A stretch of 10,765 bases of DNA from an uncultured Lachnospiraceae bacterium (GTDB lineage: Bacteria; Bacillota; Clostridia; Lachnospirales; Lachnospiraceae): positions 1 through 10,765 of the forward strand of contig CADBOW010000245.1 in the NCBI GenBank assembly GCA_902796375.1, written 5' to 3'. Of the stretch, positions 1 to 6,808 are shown piece by piece. The notes under the pieces are model-generated. The model was not told where the DNA came from and searched no databases. It saw nothing but the letters and a program-made list of their open reading frames with translations. The stretch's first letter is position 1, and every line of letters starts with the position of its first letter. The position numbers were made by a program, and so were the translations under genes.

Positions 1-116
1 AATTCGGAGGTCTGCTGGGCAGTGCGCCCATCATGGCTGTAAATCCGTATGGCTGTGATGCTCTGATCAACCGGACCGGAAGGATCCCGGCACCGGTGCA
101 TTCATTTAAAAACTGA
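1..116 (+). CDS. C-terminal end of a PFL family (UPF0210/DUF711-type) protein, 5' truncated
   Basis: The reading frame is open from the window edge (first full codon at 3) to TGA at 114-116, giving 37 residues. It starts FGGLLGSAPIMAVNP and ends GRIPAPVHSFKN. A glycine-rich 'FGGLLG.AP.M.V' stretch followed by a terminal 'GRIPAPxHSFKN' is how I recall the end of UPF0210 (PFL family, formerly DUF711) proteins, which are about 450 residues long, cytoplasmic and of unsettled function. That match is from memory and only the tail is visible, so the family name is moderately secure. The stop codon is followed after 56 bases by a strong terminator, so this gene closes its own transcription unit and is not part of the downstream operon. 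Confidence 0.6.
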   Translation, partial: FGGLLGSAPIMAVNPYGCDALINRTGRIPAPVHSFKN

Positions 117-138
117 GAATAGGACGTCTGTCCGGATC

Positions 139-153
139 ATTGCCGGCGGCAAT
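139..153 (+). other. Small GC hairpin in the 3' UTR of the PFL-family gene
   Basis: ATTGCC (139-144) and GGCAAT (148-153) are perfect reverse complements separated by GGC. No T-tract follows, so it is not a terminator by itself. It lies between the stop codon and the real terminator and could protect the 3' end of the mRNA. A 4-bp hairpin (GGAC 122-125 / GTCC 130-133) lies just before it. Confidence 0.35.
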
Positions 154-159
154 AAAACA

Positions 160-188
160 TTGAAATAAAGGGCGGGAATCGGTATAAT
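160..188 (+). promoter_or_regulatory. Predicted sigma-A promoter for the radical SAM operon
   Basis: TTGAAA (160-165, five of six consensus bases) and TATAAT (183-188, perfect) are separated by exactly 17 bases. Transcription would begin near 193-196, leaving a 5' UTR of about 100 bases before the ATG at 298. The -10 box lies inside the loop of the upstream terminator hairpin, so the new transcript carries only the 3' arm and U-tract and cannot form that hairpin. Between the U-tract and the gene the only structure I see is a weak inverted repeat, TTCCT (240-244) / AGGAA (257-261), around a GGGATCCC palindrome. Confidence 0.65.
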
Positions 189-213
189 TATCATAGCGAT
201 TCCCGTTTTTTTT
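173..213 (+). terminator. Rho-independent terminator of the PFL-family gene
   Basis: CGGGAATCG (173-181) and CGATTCCCG (197-205) form a perfect 9-bp stem with a 15-base loop, followed at once by eight T residues (206-213). An A-rich stretch precedes it, but the opposite strand lacks a comparably clean T-tract, so it should work mainly for rightward transcription. The loop contains the -10 box of the next promoter. Confidence 0.85.
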
Positions 214-297
214 GCGCGATATGGACGGCAGGTGCGACCTTCCTTTGGGATCCCGCAGGAACAGGGAAAATGATAAAAGTGGGAGTACTGATGATTC

Positions 298-2160
298 ATG
301 GCAAAACTGGCTTTGTCCGATGAGATTCTTATGGCGGTGGATAAGCCCTCCAGATATATCGGAAATGAAATAAATATGGTGGTGAAGGATCCGGAGAAGG
401 TAGATATCCGATTTGCCATGTGTTTTCCGGATGTATATGAGATTGGAATGTCCTATCTCGGGATCCAGATATTATATGATATGTTCAACCGCAGGGAAGA
501 CACCTATTGTGAGCGTGTATACAGTCCCTGGCCGGAACTGGACAGGATTATGCGGGAACAGGGGATCCCGCTTTTTTCGATGGAGACACAGAGCCCCATC
601 CGTGATTTTGATTTTCTGGGTATCACGATCCAGTATGAAATGTGTTACACCAATATCCTTCAGGTGATCGATCTCTCAGGGATACCGCTTCTCAGTAAGG
701 ACCGGACCAAGGAGGATCCCATCGTGATCGGCGGGGGGCCCTGTACCTATAATCCGGAACCGGTTGCGGATTTCTTTGACATTTTCTATATCGGCGAAGG
801 AGAGGAGTGCTATGATTCTCTTCTGAAGCTTTATAAAACCTATAAGAACAGCGATATGACCCGGAGAGAATATCTCCGGCAGGCTTCCTCCATTCCCGGG
901 ATCTATGTGCCTCAGATGTATGATGTATCCTACAATGAGGACGGAACCATCCGGTCGATTCTTCCTGCGGAAGAGGGGGTTCCGGATGAGGTGGTGAAGG
1001 TGGTTGTCAATGATTTTTCAGCCGCTTCCTACCCCATGAAGCCTGTAGTTCCCTATCTGCGCGCCACACAGGACCGGGTGGTACTGGAGGTGATGCGCGG
1101 ATGTATCCGGGGATGCCGTTTCTGTCAGGCAGGTATGATCTACCGGCCCACCCGGCAGAAGCCGGTGGAGCTGATCAAGGAGTATGCGGAAACCATGCTG
1201 AAGAACACGGGCTATGATGAAATATCCCTCAGTTCTCTTTCCACCAGTGATTATGAGCAGCTTCCCGAACTGATGGATTACCTGATCGGACATTTTCCGG
1301 ATCAGCATATACAGATATCCCTTCCATCGCTGCGGATCGATGCATTTTCACTGGATGTTATGAAGAAGGTTCAGGATATTCATAAGGTATCTCTTACCTT
1401 CGCACCGGAAGCAGGAACCCAGAGACTTCGAAATGTGATCAACAAGGGGCTTACCGAGGAGGACATCCTGAGCGGAGTCACCCAGGCCTTTGCCGGAGGA
1501 TGGAATAAGGTAAAGCTTTATTTCATGATGGGGCTTCCTACGGAGACGATTGAGGATGTGGAGGGCATTCCGGAGCTGTGCGAGAAGATCTCGGAGATCT
1601 ACTTCGATACGGTTCCGAAGGAACAGCGCATCGGGAGTCTGCAGATCACCGCATCTGCTTCCTACTTTGTTCCCAAGCCCTTTACCCCGTTTCAATGGGC
1701 ACCCATGCTGGACCGGCAGAGCTATCTGGATCATGCGCATCATGCGCGGGATCATTTTCGTAAAATGCGAAATGCAAAACGTATGAAATTTGCATTTCAT
1801 GATGAGGACATTTCCCTGATGGAGGGAATCTATGCCAGAGGGGACCGGAGGCTGTCCGCACTGGTCCTTGAGGTATACCGGCAGGGCGGCATCTTTGATG
1901 CATGGACGGAATTCTTCTCCATGCAGCGTTATCGGGACGCCATGGAATCGCTGGGGATCGATCCGGAGTTTTATCTTACACGTGCGCGTTCTGTGGAAGA
2001 AGTGCTTCCCTGGGATCATATCAACTGCGGTGTGTCCAAGCAGTTCCTGATCCGGGAATGGGAGAATGCAAAGAAGGAACAGGTTACGCCCAATTGCCGG
2101 GAGGCCTGTCAGGGATGCGGCGCAGCCCGGTTCGGAGGAGGTGTATGCTTTGAAGGTTAG
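298..2160 (+). CDS. B12-binding-type radical SAM protein, TIGR03960-like
   Basis: This 620-residue cytoplasmic protein begins MAKLALSDEIL and matches my recollection of the TIGR03960 family, whose substrate is unknown. Residues about 36-175 look like a cobalamin-binding Rossmann fold. Where classical B12 domains have DxHxxG, D45-V-Y47-E-I-G50 carries Tyr in place of His, so any cobalamin would be bound without that ligand. GGGPCTYNPEP follows. The radical SAM motif is C269-x3-C273-x2-C276 (CIRGCRFC). A second CX3CX2C (C600, C604, C607) plus C617 at the extreme C-terminus may hold another metal or cluster. The ATG at 298 is preceded in frame by TGA at 292-294; GGGAG (281-285) is a rather distant ribosome site. 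The 3' end overlaps the next gene by 11 bases. Family sure, reaction unknown. Confidence 0.9.
   Translation: MAKLALSDEILMAVDKPSRYIGNEINMVVKDPEKVDIRFAMCFPDVYEIGMSYLGIQILYDMFNRREDTYCERVYSPWPELDRIMREQGIPLFSMETQSPIRDFDFLGITIQYEMCYTNILQVIDLSGIPLLSKDRTKEDPIVIGGGPCTYNPEPVADFFDIFYIGEGEECYDSLLKLYKTYKNSDMTRREYLRQASSIPGIYVPQMYDVSYNEDGTIRSILPAEEGVPDEVVKVVVNDFSAASYPMKPVVPYLRATQDRVVLEVMRGCIRGCRFCQAGMIYRPTRQKPVELIKEYAETMLKNTGYDEISLSSLSTSDYEQLPELMDYLIGHFPDQHIQISLPSLRIDAFSLDVMKKVQDIHKVSLTFAPEAGTQRLRNVINKGLTEEDILSGVTQAFAGGWNKVKLYFMMGLPTETIEDVEGIPELCEKISEIYFDTVPKEQRIGSLQITASASYFVPKPFTPFQWAPMLDRQSYLDHAHHARDHFRKMRNAKRMKFAFHDEDISLMEGIYARGDRRLSALVLEVYRQGGIFDAWTEFFSMQRYRDAMESLGIDPEFYLTRARSVEEVLPWDHINCGVSKQFLIREWENAKKEQVTPNCREACQGCGAARFGGGVCFEG
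2134..2152 (+). promoter_or_regulatory. Ribosome site and TTG start for the radical SAM-linked gene
   Basis: GGAGGAGG (2134-2141) lies inside the end of the preceding gene, 8 bases before TTG at 2150-2152. The protein from this TTG reads MKVRVKYSKTGPLKF, the usual start of the family. The longer open frame back to 2066 would add 28 residues read through the upstream gene's cysteine-rich tail and has no comparable site. A GTG at 2141 overlaps the ribosome site and an ATG at 2145 is out of frame. The arrangement suggests translational coupling. Confidence 0.75.
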
Positions 2161-2872
2161 AGTGAAATACTCCAAAACAGGACCTCTGAAATTTATCAGT
2201 CATCTGGATGTGATGCGGTATTTTCAGAAGAGCATCCGGCGGGCCGGACTGGATATTGCATACAGCACAGGACTCAGCCCGCATCAGATCATATCCTTCG
2301 CGGCGCCCATGCCGCTGATGCTTACTTCTGTGGCGGAATACTTTGATGCGGAGTTTCAGTCCCTTCCGTCTCATGATGAATTCATCCGACGATTGAATGA
2401 GGCGGGGACCCCAATGATGGAGGTGCTGGATGCGGCAATCCTGCCGGAGAAGGCATTGAACTCCATGGCGGCTGTGACGGCTTCCTCCTATCGTGTTACT
2501 CTGACGGATAAGGGAGAACAGCAGATGGGTTCTCTGTGGCGGGAGCAGATACCGGGACAGGTGGAGCAGCTGATCCGGGATACGGAGATCGTGGTGATCA
2601 AGAAAACAAAGAAGAAAGAGGAGCCTACGGATATCCGGCCCATGATACATTCCTGTACCATGGATCCGGAAGAGGCCTCCATGGAAATGCTGCTGGATGC
2701 CGGCAGCAAGGTGAATCTTCGCCCGGAGCAGATCCTGGCGGAGCTCTGCTCCAGATGCAATGTGACATATGATCGGTTTATGTATGATATCCTTCGACTG
2801 GAAACCTACATGAACCGACCGGACGGGTCAGGTTACCAGTCCCTGATCGAAGCAGGAGACTGCATGTTCTAG
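2150..2872 (+). CDS. Radical SAM-linked protein, DUF2344 / TIGR03936-like
   Basis: This is a 240-residue soluble protein from a TTG start. The N-terminus, KVRVKYSKTGPLKFISHLD, followed by VMRYFQKSIRRAGLDIAYS and then SPHQIISFAAPMPL, is the hallmark of the 'radical SAM-linked protein' family. Its members are encoded next to TIGR03960-type radical SAM proteins or fused to them in one chain. The 11-base overlap with the preceding gene fits that partnership and implies roughly matched expression. A lysine-rich segment (KKTKKKEE) lies around residue 170, and the C-terminal part has two cysteines spaced CSRC near residue 203. No catalytic motif is recognisable. A supporting role for the radical SAM enzyme, such as substrate or RNA binding, is inference; no function is established that I know of. 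Confidence 0.88.
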   Translation: MKVRVKYSKTGPLKFISHLDVMRYFQKSIRRAGLDIAYSTGLSPHQIISFAAPMPLMLTSVAEYFDAEFQSLPSHDEFIRRLNEAGTPMMEVLDAAILPEKALNSMAAVTASSYRVTLTDKGEQQMGSLWREQIPGQVEQLIRDTEIVVIKKTKKKEEPTDIRPMIHSCTMDPEEASMEMLLDAGSKVNLRPEQILAELCSRCNVTYDRFMYDILRLETYMNRPDGSGYQSLIEAGDCMF

Positions 2873-2884
2873 AAAGAGGGTTTT

Positions 2885-5800
2885 ATGAGCAGTAACAAAA
2901 AAATGGATGCGATCAAGAAAAGGATCCTGTTCAAAGTGAATGCTTATACAATATTAACCATGTGCGTCGCTGTACTGATCGATATGGGCGGAGGGTATCT
3001 GGCAACCAGTGCCGGACTTCCTTTCTGGCTGGATATGATCGGTACTATGATCGTAGCGATTCAGTTCGGGCCGCTGGCCGGTGCATTTATCGGAGCGGTT
3101 TCTTCCTCCATCACCTATCTGATCAACGGAAGCCCGGAAGCCTATGCAATGGTCGGTGCGACAGTGGGATTGTTTATCGGCATTTTTTATCCGAGGAAGA
3201 ATAAGGACGAAACTCTGTCCATGGTATCTGTGGGAATCATTGCGGCTCTCATCGCAGCCGCCATCACCGTCCCGCTGAATTTCCTCTATTTTGACGGAAA
3301 TATAGGAAATGTCTGGGGCGATGCAGCCTATGATTTTCTCGGAAAATATGTTAACAATCCGCGCATCAACAGTTTTATAGCAAGTGCTTTTATTGAGATT
3401 CCGGACAAGGTGATCTCCATTTTCATAGCGGCTCTGCTGGTGAAGCTGGAAACGGTTCTGTTCCTTCGTCCGAACGGGAAAAAGGGCGGATCCGGCGGTA
3501 AAGGGTCCAAAAAGAAAAAGGAGGGTGCTGTGGTCAGTTCCCTGCTGATCCTTGCACTTGCCATAGGGCTGATCCCCGGATCGAATGTGCAGGCAGCGGA
3601 TTATCAGTCGGATTTTGAATCCACCATATTCGGATCCAAGGACGGACTTCCGTCTTCGGAGATCAACGCAGTGGCTCAGACGAAGGACGGTTATATCTGG
3701 ATCGGAACCTATTCCGGCCTCTACCTGTATGACGGGATCCGCTTTGAGAAAGCCACCATGAAGACGCAGATCAGCAGTGTCATATCGCTTTTTGTGGATT
3801 CCGCAGGCCGGCTCTGGGTGGGTACTAATGACAGCGGTGCCATCGTCTATGATGTAGATACCTTTGAGTATAAAACCTTCAACAAATCAAACGGACTTAC
3901 TTCCAACTCCATCCGATGCATCGGAGAAGATACGAAGGGCAATATCTATCTCGGAACCTCCCTTGCCCTTTCCAGGATCGATCGGAATGATCAGGTTACA
4001 AGTCTGACCGATGAAATGGATCTGTACTACACGGAGACATTTTATCCCTTATCGGATGGAACCATCGTGGGTGTATCCAATGCGGGGGTTCTGTATCGAC
4101 TGCGTGAGGACAGGATTATTTTCACTACCACATTTCAACGTGAGAACGGGGTATATTATCGGGGAGTTACCGGATACGATGATATGGTCCTGGTAGGAAA
4201 CAGCAAGAATTCCGTGGATCGTTTTCGGATCGGGGAGAATGATCTGGTATATCAGGACGAGACCGTGATCCCGGACCTGGAATACATTAACAAGCTTGTG
4301 TACAACAAAGACTCGGACGGAGTTTTTGTATGCTGTGAGAATGGAATGGGCTTCCTGGATCGAAAGACCGGCGTGTTCACCCGGATGTCGAAAAGCGGTT
4401 TTGACTGTGCGGTGGAGGATGCCTTCATCGATTATCAGGGCAATTTATGGTTTGCCTCCTCCAAGCAGGGTCTGATCAAATTCTCCTTTACCCAGTTTCA
4501 GAACCCCTTTATGAAGGCGGATGTTGATGCTGCGGTAGCAAATGCCATCCTTCTGGATGATAATATGCTCTATATCGGCACGGATGTGGGACTTCGTCTG
4601 ATCGATCTTACCACCATGAAGCAGGTGGATCGTCCATACCTTTCCTCGTTGGAGAATATGCGGATCCGGAATATCATGAAGGATTCCGTTGGGAATCTCT
4701 GGTTCAGCACATACAGTGAGGAAGGGCTGATCTGTGTTTCCCCCTCAGGTGAGTTGTCCTCCTTCAATGAGAAGAAAAACGGGTTCCTGGGGATGCAGTG
4801 CCGTACTACCATCGAGCTTTCGGACGGCTCTGTCCTGGGCTCCTCCAAAAGCGGTCTTACCTATATCAAGGACGGAAAGGTGACACATACCATCGGCGTT
4901 TCCGACGGACTTAAAACTTCCATGATTCTGACCATGTATGAGCGGGAGGACGGATCTGTGCTGGCGGGTTCCGACGGAGACGGGATCTATGTGATCAAAG
5001 ATCACAAACTCATCGGTCATATCGGTGAGAAGGAGGGACTGAAAACGGCCGTTGTCATGCGGATCGTAAAATGTACCGGCGGTTATCTCTATGTGACCAG
5101 TGATTCTCTGTATTACGACAATGGCAGAAGCATTAAACAGCTGAATAATTTCCCCTATACCAACAACTTTGATGTCCTGATCACGGAGGACGGCTATTGC
5201 TGGATCACCTCCAGTGCCGGTCTGTATCAGGTGAAGGAAGACGACCTTCTGAAAAATGAAGGGTCCTATCCCTATATACTGATGAACGAGGACTGGGGCT
5301 TGAAAACCAGCTTTACTGCGAATTCCTGGAGCAAGATCGATCATAAAACACTTTATTTATGCTGTACGGACGGAATCCGGATCCTGAATACGGAGAAACT
5401 GAATTCTCAGGTGGACAATTACCATATGCAGCTGAAGTTTATCGAAACCTCGGACGAACGCATTTTCCCTCAGAACGGGAAGTTTGTCATTCCGGCGGAG
5501 GACGGCCGTATCAACTTCAGTATTGCCGTAAATAACAGCTCCCTTTCCAATCCCATCGTGCATTACTATCTTGAGGGAAGCTCCGATGACGGTATCACCT
5601 GCCCCCAGAGTGAGATCCTTCCGCTTTCCTTTACGGATCTTCCTTATGGGGAATATCAGATGCATATTGATATCCTGGGGACGGATGAAAGTGTTGTTCA
5701 GTCGAAGGTGATCCGGGTGGAGAAGGAAGCACTGATGTACGAGAAGCTGTACTTCAAGCTCTATGCCATGTTCGTGATCCTTTCGCTGGTTGCCTATGTT

Positions 5801-6775
5801 TGCTGGATCATCCTGACAATTCACCGAAAGACCATGAGCATCATCGGACTGCAGAGAGAGATCTCCACCGATCCCATGACCGGCCTACTGAATAAAGCCG
5901 GTTCCACCAAGGCGCTTCAGCAGGCCTGCAGGGAGGATACGGGTATCCTGATGATGATCGATCTGGACAGCTTTAAGCTGGTAAATGATCTTTACGGCCA
6001 TGATATGGGTGATAAGATCCTGATCCGTTTTGCTGAGCTGATCAAGGGAGCCCTGGGTGACAATGATATCACCGGAAGAATCGGCGGTGATGAGTTCATC
6101 GGTTATATGAGACATGTGACGGATGAGGAAAATGTAGATCGGCTGACCCGGTATCTGAACCGGGAACTGGTGAAATCCGCGAAGGAATATATGGGAGAGG
6201 ATATGAATATTCCGTTGGGAACCTCCATCGGTGCGGTCCGTGTTCCCATGGAGGGAACGGAGTTTGAGGAATTACACAAGCTGGCGGACAAAGCCCTGTA
6301 CGTGGTGAAACAGAACGGGAAACACGGATATTCCTTCTATCAGAAGAAAGGAAATACCAGGGAACAGGATTCCGGAGAGACGGATAATAACAGCTTCGAA
6401 CAGATCAAGCAGATCATCGGGGAACGAAATGAAGGGAAGGGTGCATATGCGGTCAATTTTGATAAGCTTCAGGTAATTTACAAATTCCTGAACCGGAATG
6501 ACCGTATGAATGAAACCACCACCGGATTCCTCCGGTTCACTCTGGAGGGTGATACGATTTCGGATGAAGCGAAGGATGCATTTGAAGAATTTCTTATCGT
6601 AAAACTTCGGAAGAATGATGTGGTAAGCCGGTATTCCGGACGATTCTTCGTCCTCTGTACTGGCATAGGCGAAGAGGGACTTGAGACTACGGCGTCCCGG
6701 ATCCGGGACGGGTGGGCAAAGTGTCCGGATAATCATGGTACTACGGTAGAGTATGAAATTGAAACAGTAGGATAG
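2885..6775 (+). CDS. Large membrane sensor diguanylate cyclase: ECF-S-like module, propeller, Y_Y_Y, GGDEF, degenerate GGDEF
   Basis: This 1296-residue protein should make c-di-GMP from two GTP at the inner face of the membrane. Residues about 15-195 are a multi-span module resembling ECF transporter S components (PFWLDMIGTMIVAIQFGPLAG). A basic loop (198-213) and a hydrophobic segment ending in a signal-peptidase-like VQA/AD site (216-238) follow. Residues about 245-840 contain repeated two-component-regulator propeller motifs (DGYIWIGTYSGLYLYDG, QGNLWFASS, VGNLWFSTY, DGYCWITSSAGLYQV). A Y_Y_Y-like domain spans about 860-945 and a membrane span 957-980. The GGDEF domain (about 990-1155) has D1026, N1034-D1035 and an intact G1067-G-D-E-F1071; position 1058 is Gly, so there is no RxxD inhibitory site. 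Residues about 1190-1290 resemble a degenerate GGDEF domain with S1251-G-R-F-F. It starts 12 bases after the previous stop; AGAGGG (2875-2880) is the ribosome site. Confidence 0.9.
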   Translation: MSSNKKMDAIKKRILFKVNAYTILTMCVAVLIDMGGGYLATSAGLPFWLDMIGTMIVAIQFGPLAGAFIGAVSSSITYLINGSPEAYAMVGATVGLFIGIFYPRKNKDETLSMVSVGIIAALIAAAITVPLNFLYFDGNIGNVWGDAAYDFLGKYVNNPRINSFIASAFIEIPDKVISIFIAALLVKLETVLFLRPNGKKGGSGGKGSKKKKEGAVVSSLLILALAIGLIPGSNVQAADYQSDFESTIFGSKDGLPSSEINAVAQTKDGYIWIGTYSGLYLYDGIRFEKATMKTQISSVISLFVDSAGRLWVGTNDSGAIVYDVDTFEYKTFNKSNGLTSNSIRCIGEDTKGNIYLGTSLALSRIDRNDQVTSLTDEMDLYYTETFYPLSDGTIVGVSNAGVLYRLREDRIIFTTTFQRENGVYYRGVTGYDDMVLVGNSKNSVDRFRIGENDLVYQDETVIPDLEYINKLVYNKDSDGVFVCCENGMGFLDRKTGVFTRMSKSGFDCAVEDAFIDYQGNLWFASSKQGLIKFSFTQFQNPFMKADVDAAVANAILLDDNMLYIGTDVGLRLIDLTTMKQVDRPYLSSLENMRIRNIMKDSVGNLWFSTYSEEGLICVSPSGELSSFNEKKNGFLGMQCRTTIELSDGSVLGSSKSGLTYIKDGKVTHTIGVSDGLKTSMILTMYEREDGSVLAGSDGDGIYVIKDHKLIGHIGEKEGLKTAVVMRIVKCTGGYLYVTSDSLYYDNGRSIKQLNNFPYTNNFDVLITEDGYCWITSSAGLYQVKEDDLLKNEGSYPYILMNEDWGLKTSFTANSWSKIDHKTLYLCCTDGIRILNTEKLNSQVDNYHMQLKFIETSDERIFPQNGKFVIPAEDGRINFSIAVNNSSLSNPIVHYYLEGSSDDGITCPQSEILPLSFTDLPYGEYQMHIDILGTDESVVQSKVIRVEKEALMYEKLYFKLYAMFVILSLVAYVCWIILTIHRKTMSIIGLQREISTDPMTGLLNKAGSTKALQQACREDTGILMMIDLDSFKLVNDLYGHDMGDKILIRFAELIKGALGDNDITGRIGGDEFIGYMRHVTDEENVDRLTRYLNRELVKSAKEYMGEDMNIPLGTSIGAVRVPMEGTEFEELHKLADKALYVVKQNGKHGYSFYQKKGNTREQDSGETDNNSFEQIKQIIGERNEGKGAYAVNFDKLQVIYKFLNRNDRMNETTTGFLRFTLEGDTISDEAKDAFEEFLIVKLRKNDVVSRYSGRFFVLCTGIGEEGLETTASRIRDGWAKCPDNHGTTVEYEIETVG
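3519..3532 (+). promoter_or_regulatory. Internal Shine-Dalgarno and in-frame GTG at a domain junction
   Basis: AGGAGG (3519-3524) is followed after 5 bases by GTG (3530-3532), codon 216 of the cyclase and in frame. Initiation there would give MVSSLLILALAIGLIPGS and then the rest of the protein without the ECF-S-like module. The bases also encode Lys-Glu-Gly (KKEGAV) of the main reading, so chance is possible, but the location exactly between two modules is suggestive of a second start or a relic of gene fusion. Confidence 0.4.
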
Positions 6776-6808
6776 AAGTTGACTGAGAAAGGCATACAGG
6801 TAGGGTGT

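Noticed and set aside
102..419. 105-codon open frame on the - strand over the first intergenic region
   Set aside because: It runs through the terminator, the promoter and the start of the radical SAM gene, and has no recognisable motif or ribosome site.
1348..2175. 275-codon open frame on the - strand across the end of the radical SAM gene
   Set aside because: It is antisense to a well-recognised protein, its translation has no family pattern or ribosome site, and its length follows from the codon usage of the + strand gene.
2885..3470. A stand-alone vitamin ECF transporter
   Set aside because: No EcfA ATPase or EcfT gene is nearby and the module is fused in frame to a sensor cyclase, so a sensory or ligand-binding role is more likely than transport.
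3530..6775. Annotating the propeller-GGDEF part as a separate second gene
   Set aside because: The frame is continuous with the ECF-S-like module with no stop or frameshift, and the internal GTG start lacks a basic residue in its n-region. It is kept as a possible internal start only.
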